Source: Armillaria gallica (lineage: Eukaryota; Basidiomycota; Agaricomycetes; Agaricales; Physalacriaceae). From it: a stretch of DNA of 64,000 bases. The notes under the pieces were generated by a model. It was not told the DNA's origin, did not search any database, and was given only the letters and a program-made list of their open reading frames with translations. The position numbers and the translations under genes were made by a program. Positions 50,281-60,699 of the stretch are shown one piece after another. The stretch is from positions 5,022,001 to 5,086,000 of the forward strand of contig JBANDB010000004.1 of NCBI GenBank assembly GCA_037576215.1, in the 5' to 3' direction. Within the stretch, counting starts at the first letter, position 1, and the number at the start of each line of letters is the position of its first letter.

Positions 50281-51969
50281 CTACAATTCTTCTTGTGCCT
50301 TCTTCGTCGCCTGACCTGCCTTTGCTGTTGCATGTTCCCACTCCTGCTTGCCCTTCGCGTGAGCGTCCTCGCCAGCCTTCTTACCAGCCTGCAATTTCTC
50401 CTCGGCGCTACCAGTGAACATCTCCCATACCTGAGTTACCTTCTCTTCAACCGCGTTGACGACATCCCTAATCGAGTTGAACAATGATTGGGCCCCATAT
50501 TTGCTTTGCGAATACCTGATACGTGTTTCCTCTGCGGTCAGAGATAAGGTTGTCATCCGCGATGATGAAAAGAAGACTACATACGTAGCAGACCCGGCCG
50601 AGAAGTAGGAAGTTCGTTCTCGCTCATGCCGTGTTCTCGGAGGAAAGCACGAAGCCGAGCATCGGGCCAGGTGAGATAAGCCGCGGTGCGTGATGATGCG
50701 TCCGAGTACCTAAGATGAACATCAGAAGGCGAAGATCCTGGAAATAGAGTTGATATACTTTTGATTCATCAACTTTACGAGTTCGTCTCTTTTGACTTGC
50801 GCATCAGAGGGCAGATAACCATTGTCGATGAGCCACAAACGGAGCTGAGAATCGCTCCAAGCGTTCCAGAACGAGTCATGCGCATTGGAGTAATTATCTC
50901 TGTGATAACATTAAGCAAGCAGATCATAAACAAAACCGTTGCACAGACCGAACGAGCTTGACCATCTTTTCACGCTTGACCTGAGCATCGCCCTTGACGA
51001 TATTATGCTCGACTAGCCACGCTTTGAGGTCGCTATCGCTCCAGGTATCCCAAAAGTAAGAGTTAGGAGTATAGTAGTATTTAGACATTTGAGCCAAAAG
51101 CGCGTCGCGGTTCTTCTCCAAATTGGAACGCCCATCGAGGACATTGTGAGAGGCAAGCCATTCGTACTAAGACGATGAGTGGATGGAAAAGATAAACAGG
51201 ACTGAGACATACCATGAAAGAGTTACTCCATCCCTGCCAAACTGGATTAGCCACGCTGTAGTAGGCGTCCTTCATCATAGCGAGAAGCTCCCCCCTCTTC
51301 TTCTCCGTCTTTGACTTCAAAACGCCCTTCTGCACGAGGTAGTCACGGAGCTGAGCGTCGTCCCAAGTCGAATACACGTAGTCTTTACTGTCGTCCATGG
51401 CCCTCAACACACCTGAGGTCGCTTGGGCCACAATGCTAGACGCCGACTGGGTCGCCTGGTGCTGAGCGTTGCCGTAGACCGCCGAACTCGCTGTCGCGCT
51501 AGCTTGAGACGCGAAGGAGCTGGCGGCGTCTGTGTAGGACTTGTATCGATTCTTGGCGAGTAAGACAAGCTCCTCTTTGCGTCCTTTCGGTGCAACAATA
51601 CCCTGCTCCAACAAAAACTCGCGAAGCCGAGATTCGTCCCAGGTATCAAACGACGAATCGCGCAGCGACGAGAAAGACTTTTGAGCCGAGACGTACTGGT
51701 CGTAGGACCACGCTGCTGCGCCGTTCCAATTCGACTTGACGAGCTCAAGGAGGTCGTTGCGAGAATATGTGTCGAGAGACGGTGTGCTGATGTGATGGTC
51801 GTTGAGCCACTTTTGGAGATCTTCATTCGACCATTCCGCGTATTCTGCATACAAAGGTCAGTCGTGGATTCCTTTACTGCGTTGTGGACGTACGAGGCGT
51901 GTCCGAGCCAAACCACGACGCCTGGGCGCCAACGGCGAGGGCTGCAAATAAAATAATGGAGGGTTTCAT
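50281..51969 (-). CDS. Ish1/Msc1-like stress-response protein
   Basis: The start is at 51969 with a clear signal peptide (MKPSIILFAALAVGAQA). The mature part is a chain of about six Ish1 repeats, each with a (W/TW)xxxxLRxWLxxxGI pattern: EWSNEDLQKWLNDHHI, TWDESRLREFLLEQGI, TWDDAQLRDYLVQKGVL, TWSDSDLKAWLVEHNIV, AWSDSQLRLWLIDNGY and TWPDARLRAFLREHGM. The C-terminal exon has a helical tail (LFNSIRDVVNAVEEKVTQVW then lysine/alanine-rich), stop at 50281. In yeasts Ish1 is a nuclear-envelope stress protein and Msc1 affects meiotic recombination; here the role is inferred from family only. Confidence 0.85.
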
Positions 51970-52010
51970 GGTGATAGACAAGGAGAAGTGGGTTGTCCAC
52001 GAGACTCGAG

Positions 52011-52020
52011 GTATATATAC
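52011..52020 (-). promoter_or_regulatory. TATA box of the Ish1/Msc1-like gene
   Basis: The palindromic GTATATATAC lies about 45 bp upstream of the ATG at 51969 on the minus strand. Confidence 0.55.
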
Positions 52021-52217
52021 GGCGCATCATTGCAATGCTGACGTCACGATATTGGAGGGAATGACGCTCAGACGGCGTAGACACTGGAGCGTTGTGGATG
52101 ATGTAAGACGAAATATTCCGGCTCCCGGTCCGAACGCAAATTTCAGAGTTGAGATACGATCGAAATACTACAGGTAACAGTAGACGTGGACATTGATTCC
52201 CGGCGAGGTGTTTGCCT

Positions 52218-52860
52218 GTTGGTCACGCATCACGGGAGGCTCGTTCGAATTGATTTCGCACCCCGTCACAAGTCCGAAACCAAAAATTCGCCCTAACCAA
52301 GCCATAACTGAACTAAAATTTGAACATTTCGCTGGAAATGCTTAGTTTTTCAATCATTGGTGCAAAATGTTCCAAATTTTCATCGTGAAGCTGTACCACT
52401 GAAGCTGACTCCGAATTTCGAGGTTCGAATTTTTTCGTCCGTCACACATCCTCAATGCCCCGTTCGAGCGTTCGTATTGGTCCAAACGCGTCACGCGTCA
52501 CACCAAGGTTCGAATTGAACGAAATAGTACAGTATATTCTGGGTGCTGATACGTAGATGGTCGTGGTACGAAGCCAAGAAACAGTAGTGATCGATACGAA
52601 AATCAAAATAATGTAAAACAAAAGACGGCTATAGGCTACGCCGTCGGCCTAGTGGCTGTGAAACCATAATCCTCAACACAGTGTGATGGAGGCAGCCTCG
52701 CATGCATCCTGGTTGCTGGGACTCGGACGTAAAGGGTAGTTTTTCGTACTCGAACGGGGCCTTCGTGACGCGTGACGTTCGATTTGAACGAAATAGTACA
52801 GTACGTTCGTTCGAGCCATACCCTTCGCATTCATTGTGCCTGCCGACGTCTATTCCCAAC
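52218..52860. mobile_element. Transposon-like insertion inside a gene relic
   Basis: The relic's similarity to the intact paralogue breaks here. The insertion contains a 26-bp direct repeat with one mismatch at 52509-52534 and 52778-52803 (TTCGAATTGAACGAAATAG start), each preceded by CGCGTCAC or CGTGACGCGTGACG palindromic sequence, and a third related element near 52227-52262. No transposase is present. At 52688-52737 lies a roughly 50-bp piece of the host gene in inverted orientation. Confidence 0.5.
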
Positions 52861-52861
52861 A

Positions 52862-53038
52862 CACTGACATGCCCTGACCGTACTTACCAATCGTCACCCA
52901 ACACTTCTTTGGAAGGTGCGCCAATTTGGCATATGTTATGGGACTGATAGCCGGAGTAGTACAAGCTTCAGGCAGCCCAATGAGGGCCAAAACCTCGCTG
53001 CTAGAGTCGGCGACGATAGGATTCAGAGGAGACATCAT
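52862..53038 (-). pseudogene. Unknown 314-aa family, copy D (5' fragment)
   Basis: The first 50-60 codons of the family are present from MMSPLNPIVADSSSEVLALI at 53038 through PEACTTPAISPITYAKLAHL. Relative to the intact copy, a 12-bp deletion removes part of the WIKEVL helix, and the frame then leaves the family at the edge of the transposon-like insertion. The remaining similarity resumes only as a scrap at 52184-52217. Confidence 0.75.
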
Positions 53039-53165
53039 ATAAGATTTGTTTATGCAGGTGACAGCAGACACCGAGGTTATATAATAACTTAGACGGCTCG
53101 CCAGGCTGAGGCTATAAGTTTCAGGCAGAGTCTGAGAAGCATGTGTCATCCCGTTCGTTGTTGCG

Positions 53166-53342
53166 ATGCAAACCAACGGAAAACCAATTATAGCCGATTC
53201 AGCTCTTTACGCGAGGCTTAACCAACTCGAGATCAAAATCAACGAAATTCGTCAGAACTCTATTGTGAACTCCAACCGTATTGGAAAGCGACTCAATGTT
53301 TTGGAGGAGTCGGAGATGAAACGAATGGTGGACGATATATAG
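53166..53342 (+). CDS. Small 58-aa coiled-coil-like ORF
   Basis: Frame from ATG 53166 (MQTNGKPIIADSALYARL) to TAG 53342. The region LNQLEIKINEIRQNSIV and RIGKRLNVLEESEMKRM has hydrophobic residues at heptad spacing, suggesting a short coiled coil. It starts about 130 bp from the copy D start codon on the opposite strand. No homologue is recognised, so it could be chance, but the composition is protein-like. Confidence 0.3.
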   Translation: MQTNGKPIIADSALYARLNQLEIKINEIRQNSIVNSNRIGKRLNVLEESEMKRMVDDI

Positions 53343-53596
53343 TCCTGTCGGGTCTAGCCCTACGAGATACGCAGGTGGCCTCGCTAGCCATGCATCGCAG
53401 AGAGCACCTAGCTGAGTTTAGGTCATCACCCTATCAACAACGCGGCCGTCTACTACGAGATAGCATAGGCGGTTCTTTAATTGTACCATTGTCTAATTTT
53501 GACTGGAGGTTGAAATTATGAATAGAGGAGCAGCAAATAATAGAATAGAGTAGAGTAGGAGGGTTGTGGAGACACGATTAAGCATAGTATGGGGCG

Positions 53597-53633
53597 GGAT
53601 GGGGTGGTTGATGGTGGTGGTGGTGGTGGTTGT
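53597..53633. repeat. GGT simple repeat
   Basis: About ten GGT-type triplets (GATGGTGGTGGTGGTGGTGG region), preceded by GGGGTGGTT. A plain trinucleotide microsatellite. Confidence 0.85.
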
Positions 53634-53745
53634 TCTTGCATGATGTGCACAGTCAAACAATATAGTTCATAATTGGATGAAACACTAGAACACCGCTGAG
53701 ATTTATGTAGCACACGTCCACATGCCTGTTAATGAATGCCCTCCC

Positions 53746-54410
53746 CTAGACACGAACCGTGATCTTTGTTGCGACAACATCAACGTCCGCAACATCGGCA
53801 GGCTCAGCCAACAACTCATCAGCTACAGCCCGTACCGCCTGCGCAGCTTTTCCAGCTATATGGAACTTTCTTCCTTCTTCGTCCGTGAAGAAGTCCAGGA
53901 CTCCGAAGAGACCTGGGGTGTCGGGGTACTCCAAACCGAACCAAAGCAAGGTCTTCTCTTCTTCTTCAATGAACGAAAAGATAGTAGTCTATGTGGACAT
54001 CAACATGAATTTCCGCTTGGATCTGACGGAGAAACGTACAGAAATAAGTTCACGCACTGCGTCGGCCTTCCCGGGTTTGGCCATGAAGAATATGACCAAC
54101 CCTACTGGCGCACCAGCAGTCTTCTCGGTGTTCGGAATAGCCACCTTACTGTGGCTCTTCATGATTTTGACGCTCTGTGTCACAGGCGACGACTGGAGAA
54201 CTTCGTTTGGGATATGACCCCCGTCATCAGCAGCATCAAAGACGGTAAATTTCGATGGCGAATCGGTGTGTTTCAGAGCCATCCAGATCTCGTGGTCACG
54301 CCGATAGGTGGCCAAAAGGATATCGACAACCGAGTCGACTTGGTCGGGTTTAGCTACAAGCTGGGTGAGGACGGCTGCGTGATGGGAAAATTGAGCCTGT
54401 CAGCTTTCTA
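53746..54410 (-). CDS. ABM-type monooxygenase-like protein (two barrel halves)
   Basis: The N-terminal half reads AVLTQLVAKPDQVDSVVDIL, RDHEIWMALKHTDSPSKFTV, DAADDGGHIPNEVLQ. The second half reads VGLVIFFMAKPGKADAVREL, then after an intron near 53960-54040 KTLLWFGLEYPDTPGLFGVL and DFFTDEEGRKFHIAGKAAQA. Both follow the pattern of dimeric alpha/beta-barrel ABM (antibiotic biosynthesis monooxygenase) proteins: a strand, a spacer helix, then (W/F)xxxE..D.P..(F)xxxDxF. It ends VATKITVRV, stop at 53746. The splice phase at the intron and the first exon are unresolved. Such proteins act on small aromatic or polyketide-like substrates or are heme-degrading; the role here is unknown. Confidence 0.65.
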
Positions 54411-54429
54411 TTCTGCTAAATAGGTAAGA

Positions 54430-55290
54430 ATGCGTACCCATAGAAGTATCGATGTTAGATGTAATTGCGGACGTGTTTGTGCACTTTCCTGCTGGAGAAA
54501 TCCCAGTGCAGCTTTCGTAGCTTTATAGACGTCGTTGATGCACCTTGACCTAGAATACTCAAGTTCTGAGTCATCAAAGGACGCGAACGGCCTCGGGAAT
54601 AGTCAACGACTTGTGCTACTCGGGTTATAGTTAAAGCAGAACTGTATTGAAAATCTTGCGAGATGAACAGCCTCAAGAGGAGCATCAAACTTTGGCGAAG
54701 ATGACTGATGCTGCTGAATAAGACAATTCCAATCCTTCAGGCAGGAAAAGCGTGCCTAGAGAGAAAGATATCCGCCAGGATGACTCAGCCAAAGGGGAAA
54801 GAACGGATTTTCGAAGCCAGGCGAATGCATTTGGGGAGGATATGCAGGGATCCTGTTGATGCCTTAGTCATTCAACCCTCGAACTTGCTGAATGCTGAGT
54901 GAGCATTGATTCTCGAGCGTGTCCTAGCATTTCAGAAATATAAACAGAAAAGATCCGGCTTGATATGTATCCTAGAGGTCGCGTCATCTTGGAAATAATA
55001 GGAAAATATGAGTGATAGTCTCCTCAACCTACGTTGAGCAGCTAAAAGGTAACGGTCAAACGCATGTGTTCGCGGGTTTACTGAGATTTACTGTGGCAAA
55101 ATACGTGCCATGTGATTGGATAATTCCGATATTTCTATTCTTGGATTATATTCTTCATTGGGTCGAAGTCCCAAAAATTCGAGAACCCTTGTTATCATAT
55201 TCATAGTTTTGTTTTCGTGTCTAGCGCACTGCGACAATGTCGTGTCGTCGAGGCTCGAGGGAGCCATTTTGCGAGGAAATTCCACACTGT
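54430..55290. other. Spacer without recognised gene
   Basis: Only short frames without motif occur between the ABM gene and the unknown-family gene. Confidence 0.4.
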
Positions 55291-55291
55291 T

Positions 55292-56236
55292 TCAATCCTG
55301 GTCCCTCGTGTAAAAGACCTCAACCTCAACCATCTGTGACGTCGAAACTAAGGTTTCCAAGTCCGCAAATTCCGCATGGACCTCAACAAGGTGGTGTCCC
55401 TGCCTTGCGACCGCAAATGTGAACTTCACCTTAACGCCTTCCTCAATTACACATTCTTCAAGTGAAACGGCATCGTCAGACCCCTCGACACTGGCATCAG
55501 CGACAGCGATAGGGGTTTCCAATTCAAACCAAAAGGAAAATTCTGCCGCAACCACAGAGCGAATCTGAATTTTTCTCGGGCGCGAATGGTCGTGTGTGCC
55601 AGCCAGGGATAAAAGTGGGCCACGCTTGATGATTGGTGCAGTCAGAGGTGGACTATTCCTGCGAACCGTATGTTCCAACAGCTTGTAGGCGTAGACTTCA
55701 AAAACCTCCGCAGCCAAATCGGACGTCCTAGAATCACGTATGTCCACTATCGTCTGACCAGCAACGACGATGAAACGACCACCACCTTCTATATGCTGCA
55801 CGGAACATTCGCCGAACTCATCGAGCTTTCCGCGAGTCCATACCTCCGTGATAACACGAGAAGTGCTGTTAATGATTCCTGCGAGGCGGCGCCGCGTGGC
55901 CTGTTTGGAAGCAACCATGTCCAAGACTCCGTCGGCATCTGTATTCGACTGGACATAGACATGGACATTGATTCCCGGCGAGGTGTTTGCCCCTGATCCT
56001 TTACGTCCGAGTCCCAGCCACCAGGATGCATGCGAGGTCGCCTCCATCACATTGACATACCCCGACCGTACTTGCCAATCGTCACCCAACACTTCTTTGA
56101 TCCAATCTGGGAGGTGCGCCCAGTTGGCATATGTTATGGAACTGATATCCGGAGTAGTACAAGCTTCAGGCAGTCCAATGAGGGCCAAAACCTCGCTGCT
56201 AGAGTTGGCGAAGATAGAATTCAGAGGAGACATCAT
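55292..56236 (-). CDS. Unknown 314-aa family, copy B (intact)
   Basis: The gene is intronless. The frame is open further upstream, but MMSPLNSIFANSSSEVL at 56236 matches the starts of the paralogues and lies about 35 bp after a TATA box, so it is chosen. Blocks in order: SSITYANWAHLPDWIKEVL (residues ~30-48), EATSHASWWLGL, NTDADGVLDMVASKQATRR (~100), WTRGKLDEFGECSVQH (~140), VVAGQTIVDIRDSR, PPLTAPIIKRGPLLSL (~205), FSFWFELETPIAVADASVEG, VIEEGVKVKFTFAVARQG, and FADLETLVSTSQMVEVEVF at the end. There is no signal peptide or membrane helix. The C-terminal third alternates hydrophobic residues like a beta-sandwich, which is inference only. I know no family for it; four other copies or fragments occur in this window. 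Confidence 0.8.
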   Translation of the reverse strand: MMSPLNSIFANSSSEVLALIGLPEACTTPDISSITYANWAHLPDWIKEVLGDDWQVRSGYVNVMEATSHASWWLGLGRKGSGANTSPGINVHVYVQSNTDADGVLDMVASKQATRRRLAGIINSTSRVITEVWTRGKLDEFGECSVQHIEGGGRFIVVAGQTIVDIRDSRTSDLAAEVFEVYAYKLLEHTVRRNSPPLTAPIIKRGPLLSLAGTHDHSRPRKIQIRSVVAAEFSFWFELETPIAVADASVEGSDDAVSLEECVIEEGVKVKFTFAVARQGHHLVEVHAEFADLETLVSTSQMVEVEVFYTRDQD

Positions 56237-56269
56237 ATGAGATTTGTTTATGCAGGCGACACCGAGGTA

Positions 56270-56280
56270 GGGTATATATG
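56270..56280 (-). promoter_or_regulatory. TATA box of copy B
   Basis: GGTATATATG on the plus strand (CATATATACC on the gene strand) about 35 bp upstream of the chosen ATG at 56236. Confidence 0.5.
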
Positions 56281-56369
56281 TAAATTTGTCACCTGAGACA
56301 TATCGCTCCGGCAGGCTCAACAGGCAATAGCTCACCTCCCAAAGGGCCTTTTCTTCGACGCCCACAATT

Positions 56370-56670
56370 TTGCGGCTTCGCCGGATCCAGGATGACTGAA
56401 AGCAGCTTCCAAGCACAACTCGTCGGCCTCGAACCAGCAGACATGGACTGGTCTATTAGTTGGCATCCATCGCGTTACCTCGAGACTTGAAGGTAATCTA
56501 CCACGGGGTATCTTGGTACGTTACCGACCAATGTAGGGAGAACCAGAAGCTAAGAGGACTGCCCGTTACTAGAGGATCCGAGGTACAACGGTGACCATAC
56601 GTTATCCACAGGGCAAATACAGAGTCATTCTCATCTGACACTCAGCTGGAAGCTCTTCAGCGTTAGGCAG
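56370..56670 (+). pseudogene. Second alpha/beta hydrolase relic
   Basis: Plus-strand sequence similar to the relic at 25963-26865 (its 5' part in reverse) and to the intact hydrolase. The segment near 56610-56650 encodes GKYRVILI, then TGA where the elbow glycine codon stood, then HSAGSSSA. The upstream stretch shares the CATCCATCGCGTT block and the CCCGTTACTAGAGGATCCGAGG block with the other relic, so the two relics are closer to each other than to the intact gene. Only about 300 bp remain. Confidence 0.65.
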
Positions 56671-56689
56671 ACTCACAAAGCAAGACAGT

Positions 56690-56815
56690 CGAGATGATTT
56701 ATCACATATTTCAACGATCCAGCAGCAACGGCAATATATTCACCGCCGTCCGCATGCCGCACTGAATTCTCGACGAATTCACTGAGATCTCTACGAGTCC
56801 ATACAAGACACGTAT
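56690..56815 (-). pseudogene. Unknown 314-aa family, copy E (internal fragment)
   Basis: About 40 codons match the central block of the family: WTRRDLSEFVENSVRHADGG followed by EYIAVAAGSLKY, against WTRGxLDEFGEYSVRxADGG and xxIAVAAGQTV. Nothing before or after it is alignable. It directly follows the second hydrolase relic, suggesting that the two fragments were brought together by the same rearrangement. Confidence 0.65.
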
Positions 56816-56819
56816 GACA

Positions 56820-57900
56820 CTCTTTACTTTTAGTACTGAGGAGAAGAAAAGTCGACGATGAGAAAAACAAGAGCAAGCGCCAGAAGAGAAGCAAAAGCAG
56901 ACGACGAAAATATGGAAGGCTAACCCTAAACCGTAGGCGAGATAGGACAGGAAATAGACTCTCGCCGTCACTAAAGTTAACGCGTTACTTCTTGGGCTCC
57001 GTAGGGAAAAGGGAGACGTACTGCCGAGTACTACTCACAGTTTGTGCCAAACGAGGACGTTGACTGCCCTCGTGGCGAGCACGAATGCTGGCTCAACAAG
57101 ACAGAATGGGTCACACTTCGAAAAGTGACGAGGTTCCTGTACCTGCCGGACATCCATGGAGCACCAAAAGGTGGGATTACAGTCCTGAGTGAATTGCATT
57201 AAGAAGACGGGTGCATTCGTTCGGTCAGGAGAGTCACAGAACCCTAGGTCTTCTGCAACTGTCTCGCTAGATAAGTTTTCCTCTGTAGTAGCAAAATCGG
57301 TGTTTGGTAACGAGGGCGCTCGGTCTCTCGCCGGCTGGAGGAACAAGGGTATAAATGTACCGTGGCCGTAAACAAGCGTAAGCATTGAGTCAGTTGATCA
57401 CGTAAGCCATTTGCCTTTTTAGTATCTACCAACTTGAACGTCCTTCGGTACTCATCTATTGCATTAATGAGCACTGTAGAATGTTTGTTGCTTTGTTTCA
57501 TGGCTGTACGAGGCCACTGTGACCGTAGCTCGAGGAGCCTTCTCCCGCTACTTCTCCAGTGACCACACGGTCTGACATCATAGCCCTTTTGTCGCTCGCC
57601 GATGGCATCTGCCGTTTTTGCAGCGTCATGGCAGAGGATGACTGATGAGCCTCACGCGTTGCTCGAATGCCGCGCTAACGATGGTCTCTCTCAGAGTCTC
57701 ATTGTTTCATTCAAGACATCACTGCAGTGATCCCAGAAAGCACTGGCCCTCTCCTTGTTCCCTGATTGAACAATTGCGGTTTCTGCTCAGGGTATCCGAT
57801 GTAGAGAGTTTCGTTCTAAGCGCCGTGATCGAAGCGGGGTATATGCGTGTGATCGGTTACTAGTTCACGCAATTCTGGCGCTTACCTGGTCTCTTCCCAA
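56820..57900. other. Spacer; possible cupredoxin-like scrap
   Basis: No convincing gene. A minus frame at 57035-57385 gives RTNAPVFLMQFTQDCNPTFW and, across a possible intron, AVNVLVW, faintly like the end of an extracellular cupredoxin domain, but the copper-ligand pattern is absent and I do not call it. Confidence 0.3.
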
Positions 57901-57905
57901 CACTG

Positions 57906-59712
57906 ATGCCTCGTCGAGCCAAACCAGCAGCGCCTTCCGGTACACCCTCACTGCGCAAACAAAAGACGGACCAGTACCAACACGCTATTCCAAGATTCAT
58001 ATTGCGACGTTTTCAAACTGGACCTCGCAAGTAAGCTAATCAAGCGCTCGTGCCTTGGGTATCATATTGTTAACGGATTGCATAGAACCAAAGTGGAGCG
58101 CAACAAAGAATACAGACGTACCGGCATTGTTCCTGAATATGTCCTCTACTATGACTTGGCCTCAGGGAGCCTCGATGTTCGTCCTATCGGAGACGTTTAT
58201 GGAGTTATGAACCTCTACAGGGATGCGAGCAACCCTAGCAACGTCAACGAGCTTGAGGGAAAGCTGTCCGACCTAGAGGGGGATGCCTCAAAGGTCATTA
58301 GAACTCTCCATTCTGACCTTGCCAGTGGAAAGTCCACCCTTAAACGACTTGATGTTGAGCGGCTGCGAAAATTCTTATTCGTCATGCACTACCGCAACCT
58401 GGGAGGATCATACTTTGATCCTGACCATCCTGATGGAGGCTCGACAGTTCGGCAGTGGGTTGAGCGCTATAAATCCAAGCATCCATCATGTCAGACACAC
58501 ACCGACGTATGGCTATCTGTACTCCGCTACTACTTGGATACTCCCCATTCCCAGATCGTCGATGATGCCACTGCGATATATAAAGAATACGGAATGGCGA
58601 AGGTTCATCTTCAGATGTTGACCGACGCAGTTGATCCCAACATGGAGCATTACCCGGCTCTTGCGTATCAAGGGCAGGCCGGCATGAGTTTCCTTTGTAT
58701 ATGGGAAGCTCATGACACATCAGAGTTCATTCTGAGCAACAGCAGTTTTGGACTGTGGGAGGGCGTAGCCCCTTCGGGCGACCACATTCATCGTGTCTTT
58801 GTCGTCAGCCCTCGGATTGCAGTTGTTTTACGGTCCAACTTACTTCCCATGTTCGAAAAGATGGGGCCAGTGAACAGCGACCTGATTCATATTCCCCAAG
58901 AACGACCTGTATCCAAACTCGTCAACGGGGAAGCTGGATTCCGTATTCCCGAAGGCAGCGATCCTTCGTCAGTCGATCTAAATCTTCTCAGATCACCTGA
59001 CGATCTCTTCACATTCACCATAACTAAACTTTCCCTCGCTCAAACCGACACTCTTAACGCCGTCATTTTGAAGAATATTCACCAGGATGGCGCCATCACA
59101 TTCTTGGGAAAGGAACGTATGTTCAGAACCGTCCGCTCATTCTGCCACGATCAGATGAACAAGCATGATCGACCAAAGTTCCTGTCATTGATGCGGCACC
59201 TATCGGTCATCCCGACATCGATGGGGCAAGCACCACAGTCGAACGACCTTGTCGATGCTGGAATTTATGCGGCTCTCATGAATATACTGCTCTACGAGAA
59301 ACGTTTTCCCTCTCACTATGACCGTGCCCTATCTGTCTTACAACTGGTGAAAGACATTTCCCTGCGAATGAGTTGTCCCTTCATGATGGAACACACCTTC
59401 AATCTCTCTACTGTCATACGAAAATGTCAGACTCTTTTCGGTGGGGATGTCACCCGTGCCGTAGGATTCTCTAATTCACTGGAACCCTCTCTGTCGGAGG
59501 AGGATTCATCGTCGGTGTTTCGAGAGCTGGATCAGTTCATATCAGACAAACTAGGAGTGCGACTGGCCTATGATACCGGTGATGTTCTTGGGCAAGTGGG
59601 CAAGGAGGTCGTCCTCGTTGCATTTCTTGACTGGATTGTTGACGAATCAGCTCTCGTTTTGGAACAGATTCCCGCAGTAGTGAGCAGGGCGGTGCGGGTG
59701 CCAATGCTTTAA
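57906..59712 (+). CDS. DUF4238 protein
   Basis: The gene has two exons, 57906-58030 and 58086-59712 (1752 nt, in phase), encoding 583 aa. It starts MPRRAKPAAPSGTPSLRK, then QYQHAIPRFILRRFQTG, the usual entry to DUF4238 (Y..IPRFLLRRF), and after the intron VERNKEYRRTGIVPEYVLYY, DVYGVMNLYRDASNP, NVNELEGKLSDLEGDASKVI, LRKFLFVMHYRNLGGSYFD. The central and C-terminal parts follow the fungal family: MSFLCIWEAHDTSEFILSN, SFGLWEGVAPSGDHIHRVFV, VVSPRIAVVLRSNLL. There is no signal peptide or membrane segment. Function of the family is unknown, though it is strongly expanded in mushrooms. The gene is complete and lies between two decayed members of the unknown 314-aa family. Confidence 0.85.
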
Positions 59713-59749
59713 CATTTTCATTCTCCTTTGTCTGTAGTCATCGCCCAGA

Positions 59750-60690
59750 TCAGTTGTATGTAAAGACCTCAGCCTCAGCCATCTGTGATGCCGAAATCAT
59801 GGTCTCCGAATCTGCAACTGAGACCGCATGTACATCAACGATGTGATATCCCAGCCTTTTAACCACAAACGTGTACTCGACCTCAACACCCTCCTCAACC
59901 ACATAATTTCCAAAGGACACGGCCTTCGCTGACCCCTCAACAGTAGCGTCGGCAGCAGCAATGGGTTTTTCCAGTTCAAACCAAGGGAAAAATCGTGACT
60001 TGACGGCGCCAACCTGGATCTTTCCCGGGCGCGAATGGCCGTGATCCTCGCTGGTTAGGGATACCAATAGGCCACGCTTGACGGTGGGCACAGCCACGGA
60101 TGGATTATCCCTACTGACAGTATAAGTACTGCAAAAGCTTGCGAGCATACCGATTAAAAATTTCCGATGACAGCGTACGGTTGTCGCATATTTCAATGAC
60201 TGTTTGGCCAGCAGCAATGGCAATACATCCAGCACCGTCTGCATACCGCACCGAATAGTCGCCGAATTCAATGAGATCTCCGCGAGTCCACACGGACTCG
60301 ATAAAGAAGGCGGTGCTGTTGATGATGTTCGCAAGGCAACGACGTGCTGCCCTTTTGGAAGAAGCTATATCCAACGTCCCATCTCCATCTTCCCGCGACT
60401 CGATGTGGACCGTGATTTTCAGCTGCGCCGGCGAGTCGATATTATCTGCTCCGAGTCCGTTACGTTTCAAACACCAGAGTGAGTGTGCAGACCCTTCCCT
60501 CACACCGGCGTGCCCATATGTCACACGCCAACTATTATCCAACACTTTCTCAATCACTCTGGAAGATGCGCCCAGTTGGCGTGCGTCATGGAACTCGTCG
60601 TCGCAGTTCCAGTATCCAGCAGCCCGAGTAGGCCTAAGACCGCACTAGCGGCTTCATCACTGGGAGAAAGCGGAGATGTCTTGTGATGTC
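59750..60690 (-). pseudogene. Unknown 314-aa family, copy C (two frameshifts)
   Basis: All blocks of the family are present but in three frames: TSPLSPSDEAASAVLGLLGL and SSMTHANWAHLPE, a one-base loss that turns TGG into TGA near 60557, then IEKVLDNSWRVTYGHAGV, KRAARRCLANIINS, WTRGDLIEFGDYSVRYADGA, a second shift near 60125, then VPTVKRGLLVSL, FPWFELEKPIAAADATVEG, VVEEGVEVEYTFVVKRLG and SETMISASQMAEAEVF with a stop at 59750. Otherwise similarity to copy B is good throughout, so inactivation looks recent. Confidence 0.75.
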
Positions 60691-60699
60691 CATCTAAGC

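Noticed and set aside
53597..53633. GGT-rich tract as a regulatory or telomere-like element
   Set aside because: It is a plain trinucleotide microsatellite; telomeric TTAGGG repeats are absent.
57035..57385. Cupredoxin-like similarity on the minus strand
   Set aside because: Only a few residues resemble the domain end and the copper ligands are missing.
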